From: Streptomyces longispororuber
GTDB lineage: Bacteria > Actinomycetota > Actinomycetes > Streptomycetales > Streptomycetaceae
DNA: 35,923 nucleotides
Direction: 5' to 3'
Assembly: GCF_014656095.1 (NCBI RefSeq)
Contig: NZ_BNBT01000087.1
Span: 1 to 35,923, forward strand
Shown here: in pieces, positions 22,734 to 30,831 of the stretch
How the letters are laid out: every line of letters begins with the position of its first letter
Numbering within the stretch: position 1 is the first letter of the stretch
Notes under the pieces: generated by a model
What the model was told of the DNA's origin: nothing
Seen by the model: the letters and a program-made list of their open reading frames with translations, nothing else
Databases searched by the model: none
Program-made: the position numbers and the translations under genes

Positions 22734-23579
22734 ATGGCGAACTACACCGCCGCCGACGTCAAGAAGCTCCGCGAGCTCACGGGCGCCGGCATGATGGACT
22801 GCAAGAAGGCGCTCGACGAGGCCGAGGGCGACGTCGAGAAGGCCGTAGAGGCGCTGCGCATCAAGGGCCAGAAGGGCGTCGCCAAGCGCGAGGGCCGCTC
22901 CGCCGAGAACGGCGCGATCGTCTCCCTCATCGCCGACGACAACAGCTCCGGTGTCATCGTCGAGCTGAAGTGCGAGACGGACTTCGTCGCCAAGGGCGAG
23001 AAGTTCCAGTCCGTGGCCGACGCCATCGCCGCGCACGTCGCCAAGACGAACCCGGCCGACATCGAGGCGCTGCTCGCCTCCGAGATCGAGGCCGGCAAGA
23101 CCGTGCAGGCCTTCGTCGACGAGGCCAACGCCAACCTCGGCGAGAAGATCGTCCTGGACCGCTTCGCGCAGTTCGCCGACGGCTACGTCACCGCGTACAT
23201 GCACCGCACGATGCCCGACCTGCCCCCGCAGATCGGTGTCCTCGTCGAGCTGGACAAGCAGACCGACGAGGCCGCCGCGGTCGCCAAGGGCGTCGCCCAG
23301 CACATCGCCGCCTTCGCGCCGAAGTACCTCTCCAAGGAGGACGTCCCGGCCGAGGTCGTCGAGGCCGAGCGCCGCGTCGCCGAGGAGACCACCCGCGCCG
23401 AGGGCAAGCCCGAGGCCGCCCTGCCGAAGATCGTCGAGGGTCGCCTCAACGGCTTCTTCAAGGACGCCACCCTCCTGGGCCAGCCGTACGCCCTCGACAA
23501 CAAGAAGTCGGTCGAGAAGGTCCTGCAGGAGGCCGGTGTCACCCTGAAGCGCTTCGCGCGCATCAAGGTCGGCATCTGA
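22734..23579 (+). CDS. tsf: Elongation factor Ts
   Basis: EF-Ts exchanges GDP for GTP on EF-Tu. Seen: MANYTAADVKKLRELTGAGMMDCKKAL, the conserved N-terminal UBA-like domain, KCETDFVAKGEKF, and the core ending with GVTLKRFARIKVG. The 281-residue length is normal for actinomycetes. AGGAAAG at 22714-22720 is the ribosome binding site for the ATG at 22734. It follows rpsB as in most bacteria, separated only by the hairpin. Confidence 0.98.
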   Translation: MANYTAADVKKLRELTGAGMMDCKKALDEAEGDVEKAVEALRIKGQKGVAKREGRSAENGAIVSLIADDNSSGVIVELKCETDFVAKGEKFQSVADAIAAHVAKTNPADIEALLASEIEAGKTVQAFVDEANANLGEKIVLDRFAQFADGYVTAYMHRTMPDLPPQIGVLVELDKQTDEAAAVAKGVAQHIAAFAPKYLSKEDVPAEVVEAERRVAEETTRAEGKPEAALPKIVEGRLNGFFKDATLLGQPYALDNKKSVEKVLQEAGVTLKRFARIKVGI

Positions 23580-23629
23580 GTCCGTACCACGATCCGCGGC
23601 GGACCCCGCTAGGGTCTACCGCGATCGCC

Positions 23630-23651
23630 CGCGCGCGCAGCGGCGCGCGCG
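23630..23651 (+). terminator. Hairpin after tsf
   Basis: A perfect 9-bp alternating GC stem (CGCGCGCGC / GCGCGCGCG) with a four-base loop, about 50 bases past the tsf stop. A -10-like TAGGGT (23610-23615) lies just before it and could drive pyrH. Confidence 0.5.
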
Positions 23652-23732
23652 TCGGCCGTGACGCCGTCCCTGAGGGCCCCCGAGAGCGACGGGTGCCCCC
23701 GCGGGCGGCGGACGGCCGCAAGAACTGACGAG

Positions 23733-23783
23733 GAGGCCATTGCCGAGCATGGGATGAAACACCACCCCACCGGCAATGGCCTC
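23733..23783 (+). terminator. Perfect 13-bp stem upstream of pyrH
   Basis: GAGGCCATTGCCG (23733-23745) pairs without mismatch with CGGCAATGGCCTC (23771-23783) around a 25-base loop. It ends 16 bases before the pyrH ribosome binding site. It may be a terminator for tsf read-through or an attenuator for pyrH; the few T residues after it (CTTCGTATG) do not settle the matter. Confidence 0.6.
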
Positions 23784-23811
23784 TTCGTATGTGCACCACA
23801 AGGAGAACTCC

Positions 23812-24570
23812 ATGACCAAGGCCGACACCAAGACTGACGACGGCAAAGTGGCCGGGCGCTTCCTGCTGAAGCTCTCCGGCGAGGCGTTCGCCGGAGGCGG
23901 CGGCCTCGGCGTCGACCCCGATGTGGTGCACAAGATCGCCCGTGAGATCGCGGCCGTCGTGCGGGACGGCGCGCAGATCGCCGTCGTCATCGGCGGCGGC
24001 AACTTCTTCCGCGGCGCCGAGCTCCAGCAGCGCGGCATGGACCGGGCCCGCTCCGACTACATGGGCATGCTCGGCACGGTCATGAACTGCCTCGCCCTGC
24101 AGGACTTCCTGGAGAAGGAAGGCATCGACTGCCGCGTGCAGACCGCCATCACCATGGGCCAGGTCGCCGAGCCGTACATCCCGCTGCGCGCCGTGCGCCA
24201 CCTGGAGAAGGGCCGCGTCGTCATCTTCGGCGCCGGCATGGGCATGCCGTACTTCTCCACCGACACCACCGCCGCCCAGCGCGCCCTGGAGATCGACGCC
24301 GAGGCCCTGCTCATGGGCAAGAACGGCGTCGACGGGGTCTACGACTCCGACCCGAAGAAGAACCCGGACGCGGTGAAGTTCGACTCCCTCGGCTACGGCG
24401 AGGTCATCACCCGCGACCTCAAGGTCGCCGACGCCACCGCCATCACGCTGTGCCGGGACAACAAGCTGCCCATCCTGGTCTTCGAGCTGCTCGCCGAGGG
24501 CAATATCGCGCGGGCGGTCAAGGGTGAGAAGATCGGCACGCTCGTCGGCGAGCAGCACACCCGGGCCTGA
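23812..24570 (+). CDS. pyrH: Uridylate kinase (UMP kinase)
   Basis: PyrH phosphorylates UMP to UDP in pyrimidine synthesis and is inhibited by UTP in most bacteria. Seen: GRFLLKLSGEAFAG, VVIGGGNFFRG, GMGMPYFSTDTTAAQRA and the amino-acid-kinase fold, 252 residues. AAGGAGA at 23800-23806 fixes the ATG at 23812; an in-frame ATG at 23776 lies in the right arm of the hairpin and lacks a ribosome binding site. It lies between tsf and frr in the order common to most bacteria. Confidence 0.97.
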   Translation: MTKADTKTDDGKVAGRFLLKLSGEAFAGGGGLGVDPDVVHKIAREIAAVVRDGAQIAVVIGGGNFFRGAELQQRGMDRARSDYMGMLGTVMNCLALQDFLEKEGIDCRVQTAITMGQVAEPYIPLRAVRHLEKGRVVIFGAGMGMPYFSTDTTAAQRALEIDAEALLMGKNGVDGVYDSDPKKNPDAVKFDSLGYGEVITRDLKVADATAITLCRDNKLPILVFELLAEGNIARAVKGEKIGTLVGEQHTRA

Positions 24571-24604
24571 GCCGACGACGTCCTTCCCCGTACGGGGCTC
24601 CGTC

Positions 24605-24629
24605 GGGCCCCACGGGGGCCGCGGGGCCC
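24605..24629 (+). terminator. Hairpin between pyrH and frr
   Basis: A 7-bp stem (GGGCCCC / GGGGCCC) in a dense GC region with several alternative pairings, after pyrH. It may reduce rather than abolish read-through to frr. Confidence 0.45.
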
Positions 24630-24761
24630 GTAGGGGCCTCGGGGGGCCCTTCGAGGGGATGGACAAAGCCCTGCCGGTCGGACACCGTGCAGGAAAGAGA
24701 CGCGACGCAGCCGGCCGATCCATGGAAGCCGGGCCTACTCACAGACACGCAGGAGCAAGTG

Positions 24762-25319
24762 GTGATCGAAGAGACCCTCCTCGAGGCCGAGGAGAAGATG
24801 GAGAAGGCCGTCGTGGTCGCCAAGGAGGACTTCGCCGCGATCCGCACCGGCCGTGCGCACCCGGCGATGTTCAACAAGATCGTGGCCGACTACTACGGCG
24901 CGCTGACGCCGATCAACCAGCTCGCCTCGTTCTCGGTGCCCGAGCCGCGCATGGCGGTCGTGACGCCGTTCGACAAGAGCGCGCTGCGCAACATCGAGCA
25001 GGCGATCCGGGACTCCGACCTCGGCGTCAACCCGAGCAACGACGGCAACATCATCCGGGTGACGTTCCCCGAGCTCACCGAGGAGCGCCGCCGCGAGTAC
25101 ATCAAGGTCGCCAAGGGCAAGGCCGAGGACTCGAAGGTGTCGATCCGCTCGGTGCGCCGCAAGGCCAAGGACGCCCTCGACAAGGCGATCAAGGACGGTG
25201 ACATCGGCGAGGACGAGGGCCGCCGCGCCGAGAAGGACCTCGACGACCTCACCGCCAAGTACGTCACCCAGGTCGACGAGCTGCTCAAGCACAAGGAAGC
25301 CGAGCTGCTCGAGGTCTGA
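24762..25319 (+). CDS. frr: Ribosome recycling factor
   Basis: RRF, with EF-G, splits the post-termination ribosome. The GTG at 24762 with AGGAG at 24751-24755 gives VIEETLLEAEEKMEKAVVVAKEDFAAIRTGRAHP split here by naming the ends: VIEETLLEAEEKM and IRTGRAHPAMF. The protein is 185 residues, the usual length, with a coiled-coil three-helix domain at both ends (REYIKVAKGKAED, KHKEAELLEV). Its place after pyrH is conserved. Confidence 0.97.
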   Translation: MIEETLLEAEEKMEKAVVVAKEDFAAIRTGRAHPAMFNKIVADYYGALTPINQLASFSVPEPRMAVVTPFDKSALRNIEQAIRDSDLGVNPSNDGNIIRVTFPELTEERRREYIKVAKGKAEDSKVSIRSVRRKAKDALDKAIKDGDIGEDEGRRAEKDLDDLTAKYVTQVDELLKHKEAELLEV

Positions 25320-25377
25320 CCCGTGGGGTCCGACCGTGTCGAGCGACGTCTGATCTAGGTCTGAGGAATCCGATTCC

Positions 25378-26541
25378 GTGAACGACACTTCCTGGGGGGC
25401 GCCGTCCAGAGCCGGGTACTGGGGGGCGCCCGACCAGGGCCCGGTCCAGGGTGCTGCCCCGGTGGGTCCCGCACACGATGCGCACGCGCTGAATCCGTCA
25501 GAGACTCAGCCCATGCCCATCGTTCCCGACGTAGCCGCGAGCGGCGGACACCAGGACGACGACCGGGGGGCTGCTCAGTCGAGCGGCCCCCTGTTCCGTG
25601 ACGAGACCGCGCCCGCGGCGCGGCCGGCGCGCGCAGCGCACGCGGCGCACTCTCCGAACCCCGCGCAGAAGCCGCAGGAGCCCATGACCGGCGCACCACA
25701 GCCCGCCCCCGCCGCCCCGCAGAAGAAGAGCGCGGGCCGCGACCTCGGGGCGGCCATAGGGGTCGGGGTGGGACTCGGCGCGGTCATCGTCGCGTCGCTG
25801 TTCATCAAGAAGGCGGCCTTCGTCGGCGTCATAGCGGTCGCCGTCGTGGTCGGCCTGTGGGAGCTCACCTCCCGCCTCCAGGAGCGCAAGGCCATCAAGG
25901 CGCCGCTCGTGCCGCTCGCGGTCGGCGGCGCGGCGATGGTCGTCGCCGGGTACGTGCGCGGCCCCGAGGGCGCCTGGGTGGCCATGGCCCTCACCGCGCT
26001 CGCGGTCCTCGTCTGGCGCATGACCGAACCGCCCGAGGGCTACCTCAAGGACGTCACGGCGGGCGTCTTCGCGGCCTTCTACGTGCCGTTCCTCGCCACC
26101 TTCGTGGCCTTGATGCTCACCGCCGACGACGGGCCCTGGCGCGTCTTCGTCTTCCTGCTGCTGACCGTGGTCAGCGACACCGGGGCGTACGCGGTCGGCT
26201 GGCGGTTCGGCAAGCACAAGCTGGCACCGCGGATCAGCCCCGGCAAGACCCGCGAGGGCCTGCTCGGGGCGGCCGCCTTCGCCATGGCGGCGGGCGCGCT
26301 GTGCATGCACTTCCTGATCGACGACGGCACCTGGTGGCAGGGCGTCCTGCTGGGCCTCGCGGTCGCGGCCTCCGCGACCCTCGGCGACCTCGGCGAATCC
26401 ATGATCAAACGCGACCTCGGCATCAAGGACATGGGCACCCTCCTGCCGGGCCACGGCGGAATCATGGACCGCCTCGACTCCCTGCTGCCCACGGCCCCGG
26501 TGGTGTGGCTGCTGCTGGTGACGTTCGTCGGGTCGGGGTGA
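25378..26541 (+). CDS. cdsA: Phosphatidate cytidylyltransferase (CDP-diacylglycerol synthase)
   Basis: CdsA makes CDP-diacylglycerol from phosphatidic acid and CTP, the precursor of all phospholipids. Seen: a ~110-residue hydrophilic Pro/Ala/Gln-rich N-terminus, then about eight transmembrane segments from residue 120, and the signature GDLGESMIKRDLGIKDMG followed by GHGGIMDRLDS (about 336-370). The N-terminal extension is not part of the enzyme and is longer than in E. coli; actinomycete forms often have one. The GTG at 25378 has GAGGAA at 25363-25368 upstream. The gene follows frr by 58 bases and may share its transcript. Confidence 0.95.
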   Translation: MNDTSWGAPSRAGYWGAPDQGPVQGAAPVGPAHDAHALNPSETQPMPIVPDVAASGGHQDDDRGAAQSSGPLFRDETAPAARPARAAHAAHSPNPAQKPQEPMTGAPQPAPAAPQKKSAGRDLGAAIGVGVGLGAVIVASLFIKKAAFVGVIAVAVVVGLWELTSRLQERKAIKAPLVPLAVGGAAMVVAGYVRGPEGAWVAMALTALAVLVWRMTEPPEGYLKDVTAGVFAAFYVPFLATFVALMLTADDGPWRVFVFLLLTVVSDTGAYAVGWRFGKHKLAPRISPGKTREGLLGAAAFAMAAGALCMHFLIDDGTWWQGVLLGLAVAASATLGDLGESMIKRDLGIKDMGTLLPGHGGIMDRLDSLLPTAPVVWLLLVTFVGSG

Positions 26542-26543
26542 TC

Positions 26544-26574
26544 CCCGGCGCCGGCGCCGCATCTCGGCGCCGGG
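26544..26574 (+). terminator. Terminator after cdsA
   Basis: A perfect 10-bp stem (CCCGGCGCCG / CGGCGCCGGG) with an 11-base loop starts three bases after the cdsA stop codon. Confidence 0.75.
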
Positions 26575-26620
26575 CGCCTCGTACGGCGATCAGACTCGTG
26601 TGACCTGCGGTTTCGCAGGA

Positions 26621-26654
26621 GAGAGGCCCGTTGTCCACAGGCGGCGGGCCTCTC
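26621..26654 (+). promoter_or_regulatory. Inverted repeat enclosing a DnaA box upstream of rlmN
   Basis: GAGAGGCCCG (26621-26630) and CGGGCCTCTC (26645-26654) are a perfect 10-bp inverted repeat. The 14-base loop begins with TTGTCCACA (26631-26639), a perfect Streptomyces DnaA box. A smaller stem (CTGCG / CGCAG, 26605-26618) lies just before it. As the cdsA terminator is already at 26544, this second structure may serve rlmN. Confidence 0.65.
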
Positions 26655-26667
26655 GTCGCATCTCTGG

Positions 26668-26673
26668 GACAAT
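26668..26673 (+). promoter_or_regulatory. -10-like box before rlmN
   Basis: GACAAT ends nine bases before the rlmN ATG, and only a weak GGAAG lies between. It suggests a very short leader or none. Confidence 0.35.
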
Positions 26674-26682
26674 GGAAGCATC

Positions 26683-27789
26683 ATGCCCAAGCCCGGAGAA
26701 CTCACTTTCGTCGCCCCCCGCGGAGCCAAGAAGCCGCCGCGGCATCTCGCTGATCTTTCGCCCGCGGAGCGGAAGGAGGCTGTCGCCGCCATCGGGGAGA
26801 AGCCGTTCCGCGCCAAGCAGCTCTCGCAGCACTACTTCGCGCGGTACGCGCACGACCCCGAGCAGTGGACGGACATTCCGGCCGGTGCGCGGGGCAGGCT
26901 GCAGGAGGAGCTGCTGCCGGAGCTGATGAGTGTCGTGCGGCACATCAGTTGTGACGACGACACCACCCGCAAGACGCTGTGGCGGCTGTTCGACGGCACG
27001 CTCGTGGAGTCCGTGCTCATGCGCTACCCGGACCGGGTGACCATGTGCATCAGCTCCCAGGCGGGCTGCGGCATGAACTGCCCGTTCTGCGCCACGGGCC
27101 AGGCGGGCCTGGACCGGAACCTCTCGACGGCCGAGATCGTGCACCAGATCGTGGACGGCATGAGGGCGCTGCGCGACGGCGAGATCCCGGGCGGCCCGGC
27201 GCGGCTCAGCAACATCGTCTTCATGGGCATGGGCGAGCCGCTCGCCAACTACAACCGGGTCGTGGGCGCCATCCGCCGCCTCACCGACCCCGAGCCCGAC
27301 GGCCTGGGGCTGTCGCAGCGCGGCATCACCGTCTCCACGGTCGGCCTGGTGCCCGCCATCCACCGCTTCGCCGACGAGGGCTTCAAGTGCCGCCTGGCGA
27401 TCTCGCTGCACGCGCCCGACGACGAGCTGCGCGACACCCTCGTCCCGGTGAACACCCGCTGGCAGGTCCGCGAGGTCCTCGACGCCGGCTGGGAGTACGC
27501 GGCGAAGTCCGGGCGGCGCCTGTCCATCGAGTACGCCCTCATCCGCGACATCAACGACCACGCGTGGCGCGGTGACCGCCTCGGCCGCCTGCTCAAGGGC
27601 AAGCCGGTGCACGTCAACCTGATCCCGCTGAACCCGACGCCCGGCTCGAAGTGGACGGCCTCCCGCCCCGAGGACGAGAAGGCCTTCGTGGAGGCCATCG
27701 CCGCCCACGGCGTGCCGGTCACGATCCGTGACACCCGCGGGCAGGAGATCGACGGGGCGTGCGGGCAGCTCGCCGCGGCCGAGAGGTAG
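26683..27789 (+). CDS. rlmN: Dual-specificity 23S rRNA / tRNA adenine-2-methyltransferase RlmN
   Basis: RlmN is a radical SAM enzyme that methylates C2 of A2503 in 23S rRNA and of A37 in some tRNAs. Seen: the 4Fe-4S ligands C129-x3-C133-x2-C136 (CGMNCPFC), the mechanistic cysteines Cys122 and Cys360 (the equivalents of E. coli 118 and 355), and SNIVFMGMGEPLANY and RLSIEYALI motifs. 368 residues, typical. The ATG at 26683 is preceded by a candidate -10 box and little else. It stands alone between the cdsA terminator and the thiamine riboswitch. Confidence 0.96.
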   Translation: MPKPGELTFVAPRGAKKPPRHLADLSPAERKEAVAAIGEKPFRAKQLSQHYFARYAHDPEQWTDIPAGARGRLQEELLPELMSVVRHISCDDDTTRKTLWRLFDGTLVESVLMRYPDRVTMCISSQAGCGMNCPFCATGQAGLDRNLSTAEIVHQIVDGMRALRDGEIPGGPARLSNIVFMGMGEPLANYNRVVGAIRRLTDPEPDGLGLSQRGITVSTVGLVPAIHRFADEGFKCRLAISLHAPDDELRDTLVPVNTRWQVREVLDAGWEYAAKSGRRLSIEYALIRDINDHAWRGDRLGRLLKGKPVHVNLIPLNPTPGSKWTASRPEDEKAFVEAIAAHGVPVTIRDTRGQEIDGACGQLAAAER

Positions 27790-27818
27790 TCTTGGCGGCG
27801 TACTGACATCTGCATATT

Positions 27819-27908
27819 CCGACAGGGGAGCGCCACAGCGCTGAGAGTGCGGCACCGGCCGCAGACCCTCTGAACCTCGCCCAGGTCATTCTGGGTAGGA
27901 AGTTCGGT
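27819..27908 (+). ncRNA. TPP (THI-element) riboswitch
   Basis: The sequence has the fixed elements of the thiamine pyrophosphate aptamer in order: AGGGGAGC (27824-27831), GCTGAGAGTGC (27840-27850), GACCCTCTGAACCT (27864-27877), and GGTCATTCTGGGTAGGAAGTT (from 27884, given here only as far as needed: GGTCATTCTGG and TAGGAAGTT). CCGA (27819-27822) and TCGG (27904-27907) can close the P1 stem. It precedes the thiBPQ transporter, so it should repress uptake when TPP is plentiful. A TTGGCG (27792-27797) upstream could be part of its promoter. Confidence 0.93.
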
Positions 27909-27926
27909 CACCACTCAAGCTGTTGC

Positions 27927-27976
27927 GCCCTGCCCGGGCCCGGCCGGCCGTCGGCCGTCGGTGCCCCGGGCGGGGC
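27927..27976 (+). terminator. Riboswitch expression-platform hairpin
   Basis: GCCCTGCCCGGG (27927-27938) pairs with CCCGGGCGGGGC (27965-27976) over 12 bp with one G-T pair, and the 26-base loop is itself GC-rich. It is placed where a riboswitch-controlled terminator would be. Confidence 0.6.
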
Positions 27977-27985
27977 CGCGTCTCT

Positions 27986-28005
27986 TCCTGGTCCCCTCCA
28001 GGAGG
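27986..28005 (+). promoter_or_regulatory. Stem covering the thiB ribosome binding site
   Basis: TCCTGG (27986-27991) pairs with CCAGGA (27998-28003), which holds most of the AGGAGG ribosome binding site (28000-28005) of thiB. This would allow translational as well as transcriptional control by the riboswitch. Confidence 0.55.
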
Positions 28006-28016
28006 ATCGAACTCAC

Positions 28017-29102
28017 GTGAGCACCACCAAGAAGGCCACGGTCACCGCGCTCGCGGTGGGCCTCGGGCTCGTCGCCGTCTCCGCGTGCGGCTCCGGCTCC
28101 GACAGCGGCTCCGGCGCGGACTCCAAGAGCGTCACGCTGGTCAGCCACAGCTCCTTCAACGTCTCCAAGGACGTCCTGAAGGACTTCGAGAAGAGCTCCG
28201 GCTACAAGGTCCGCGTCCTCAAGGACGGCGATGCCGGGCAGGCCGTCAACAAGGCCATCCTGACCAAGGGCAACCCGCAGGGCGACGTCTTCTTCGGCGT
28301 CGACAACACGCTGCTCTCGCGCGCCCTCGACAACGGCCTCTTCCAGCCGCACGAGGCGCGGGACGCGGACCTCGTCCTGCCGGAGTACCGGCTGCCCGAG
28401 GGCGAGCGCCGCGTGACGCCCGTCGACAGCGGCGACATCTGCGTGAACTACGACAAGAAGTACTTCGCCGACAAGAAGCTCGCCCCGCCGAAGACCTTCG
28501 ACGACCTGGTCAAGCCCGCGTACAAGAACCTCCTTGTCACCGAGAACGCCTCCACGTCCTCGCCCGGCCTCGGCTTCCTGCTCGGCACCGCCGCGCAGTA
28601 CGGCGACGACGGCTGGCAGGGCTACTGGAAGAAGCTCAAGGCCAACGGCGTCAAGGTCGTCGACGGCTGGGACCAGGCCTACAACCAGGAGTTCTCCGGC
28701 TCGGCCGGCGGGAGGAAGGCCAAGGGCGACCGCCCGCTCGTCGTCTCCTACGCCTCCTCGCCGCCCGTCGAGGTGCTGTACGCCAAGCCGCGGCCCAAGG
28801 AGGCGCCGACCGGCGTCGCCACCGGCACCTGCTTCCGGCAGATCGAGTACGCGGGCCTGCTCAGCAACGCCAAGAACCCCAAGGGCGGCAAGGCGCTGCT
28901 CGACTTCCTGTCCGGCAAGCGGTTCCAGGACGACATGCCGCTGCAGATGTTCGTGAACCCCGTGCGGGAGGCCGCGCAGGTGCCCGAGCTGTTCCGGGAG
29001 TACGGCGTCGAGATCGACGAGCCGGAGACCATGGCGCCGAAGAAGATCGCCGAGAAGCGTGAGCCGTGGGTCAAGTCGTGGACCTCGCTCGTCCTGAAGT
29101 GA
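28017..29102 (+). CDS. thiB: Thiamine ABC transporter substrate-binding lipoprotein
   Basis: ThiB binds thiamine, and probably its phosphates, outside the membrane and passes it to ThiP. Seen: a lipoprotein signal peptide with lipobox VSAC (Cys24) followed by a Gly/Ser linker, then a class II binding-protein fold (SHSSFNVSKDVLKDFEKSSG, GDVFFGVDNTLLSRALDNG given as its ends SHSSFNVS and DNTLLSRAL). 361 residues. The GTG at 28017 lies 12 bases past AGGAGG. It is the first gene of thiBPQ, directly under the TPP riboswitch; this context makes the substrate assignment firm even though the sequence alone shows only the family. Confidence 0.92.
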   Translation: MSTTKKATVTALAVGLGLVAVSACGSGSDSGSGADSKSVTLVSHSSFNVSKDVLKDFEKSSGYKVRVLKDGDAGQAVNKAILTKGNPQGDVFFGVDNTLLSRALDNGLFQPHEARDADLVLPEYRLPEGERRVTPVDSGDICVNYDKKYFADKKLAPPKTFDDLVKPAYKNLLVTENASTSSPGLGFLLGTAAQYGDDGWQGYWKKLKANGVKVVDGWDQAYNQEFSGSAGGRKAKGDRPLVVSYASSPPVEVLYAKPRPKEAPTGVATGTCFRQIEYAGLLSNAKNPKGGKALLDFLSGKRFQDDMPLQMFVNPVREAAQVPELFREYGVEIDEPETMAPKKIAEKREPWVKSWTSLVLK

Positions 29103-29109
29103 CCCGGAC

Positions 29110-30831
29110 GTGAAGAAGGGTGCCGAAGGGACCAGGGCCCCGGACGGCGCGGCCGGACCGCCGGTCCGTCGCGGGCGGGGGCTGCCGCTGCCGCGGGGCG
29201 GGGTGGCGCGGCTCGGCCTGATGGCCCTGCCCGTCGCGTTCTTCGCGGTGTTCTTCGCCTACCCGGTCGCCGCGATCGTCGCGCGCGGTCTCAAGGTCGA
29301 CGGCGCCTGGCGGTTCGGGCGCATCGCCGACGTGCTCGGGCAGTCCGACATCCAGCACGTGCTGTGGTTCACCACCTGGCAGGCGCTCGCCTCGACCGGG
29401 CTCACCCTCCTGCTCGCGCTCCCCGGCGCGTACGTCTTCGCGCGCTTCGACTTCCGGGGCAAACAGGTGCTGCGCGCGGTGGTCACCGTGCCGTTCGTGC
29501 TGCCGACCGTCGTCGTGGGCACCGCCTTCCTGGCGCTGATCGGGCGTGGCGGGCTCGTCGACGAGCTGTGGGGGGTGCGCCTGGACACCACCGTCTGGGC
29601 GATCCTGCTCGCGCACGTCTTCTTCAACTACGCCGTCGTCGTGCGCACCGTCGGCGGCCTGTGGGCGCAGCTCGACCCGCGCCAGGAGGAGGCCGCCCGG
29701 GTGCTCGGGGCCTCCCGGGCGCGGGCCTGGCGGACGGTGACGCTGCCCGCGCTCGGGCCCGCGGTGGCGGCCGCCGCGCTGATGGTGTTCCTGTTCACGT
29801 TCACGTCCTTCGGCATCGTGCAGATCCTCGGCGGACCCACGTACGCGACGCTGGAGGTGGAGATCTACCGGCAGACGGCCAACCTGTTCGACCTGGCGAC
29901 GGCGGCCGTGCTGACCCTCGTGCAGTTCGCCGCCGTCGGCGTGGTCCTCGCCGTGCACGCCTGGACCGTGCGCCGGCGCGAGAGCACGCTCCGGCTCGTC
30001 GACGCCGCCACGACGGCGCGCCGGCCGCGCGGGGCCGGGCAGCGCGGGCTGCTCGGGTTCGTCCTGCTCACCGTGGCCGCGCTGATCGTGCTGCCGCTCG
30101 GCGTCCTCGTCCAGCGCTCCCTCGACACCCCCGAGGGCTACGGCTTCGCCTACTACGAGCAGCTCACCTCGACGGACGGCGGGGCGTTCCTGGTCCCGCC
30201 GATCGACGCGATCTGGAACTCGCTCCAGTACGCCGTCGTGGCCACCGCCATCGCCCTGGTCGTCGGGGGGCTCGCGGCGACGGCGCTCACCCGGCGCGCG
30301 GGCCGGCTCGTGCGCGGCTTCGACGCGCTGCTCATGCTGCCGCTCGGCGTGTCCGCCGTGACCGTCGGCTTCGGCTTCCTCATCGCCCTGGACGAGCCGC
30401 CGCTCGACTTGCGGGCGTCGTGGTTCCTGGTGCCGCTCGCCCAGGCCCTCGTCGGCGTACCGTTCGTCATCCGTACGATGCTGCCGGTGCTGCGCGCGGT
30501 GGACGGGCGGCTGCGCGAGGCGGCGGCCGTGCTCGGGGCCTCGCCGCTGCGGGCCTGGCGGGAGGTGGACCTGCCGCTGGTGCGGCGGGCGCTGCTCGTC
30601 GCGGCCGGGTTCGCCTTCGCGGTGTCGCTCGGCGAGTTCGGCGCGACGGTGTTCATCGCGCGGCCCGACAACCCGACGCTGCCGGTCGCGGTGGCCACGC
30701 TCTTCGGGCGCCCCGGGGACCTCAACTACGGGCAGGCGATGGCCCTGTCCACGATCCTCATGGTGGTGTGCGCCGTCTCGCTGCTGCTCCTGGAGCGGGT
30801 GCGCACGGACCGTACGACGGGAGAGTTCTGA
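29110..30831 (+). CDS. thiP: Thiamine ABC transporter permease
   Basis: ThiP forms the membrane channel of the thiamine importer. Seen: 573 residues with about twelve hydrophobic segments and two EAA-type permease loops: EEAARVLGASRARAWR (about 195-211) and REAAAVLGASPLRAWRE (about 470-486), so two permease halves are fused in one chain, as in E. coli ThiP. The GTG at 29110 is seven bases after the thiB stop, and its own stop overlaps the thiQ start (TGATG). The first ~30 residues are basic and Gly/Pro-rich. Confidence 0.94.
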   Translation: MKKGAEGTRAPDGAAGPPVRRGRGLPLPRGGVARLGLMALPVAFFAVFFAYPVAAIVARGLKVDGAWRFGRIADVLGQSDIQHVLWFTTWQALASTGLTLLLALPGAYVFARFDFRGKQVLRAVVTVPFVLPTVVVGTAFLALIGRGGLVDELWGVRLDTTVWAILLAHVFFNYAVVVRTVGGLWAQLDPRQEEAARVLGASRARAWRTVTLPALGPAVAAAALMVFLFTFTSFGIVQILGGPTYATLEVEIYRQTANLFDLATAAVLTLVQFAAVGVVLAVHAWTVRRRESTLRLVDAATTARRPRGAGQRGLLGFVLLTVAALIVLPLGVLVQRSLDTPEGYGFAYYEQLTSTDGGAFLVPPIDAIWNSLQYAVVATAIALVVGGLAATALTRRAGRLVRGFDALLMLPLGVSAVTVGFGFLIALDEPPLDLRASWFLVPLAQALVGVPFVIRTMLPVLRAVDGRLREAAAVLGASPLRAWREVDLPLVRRALLVAAGFAFAVSLGEFGATVFIARPDNPTLPVAVATLFGRPGDLNYGQAMALSTILMVVCAVSLLLLERVRTDRTTGEF

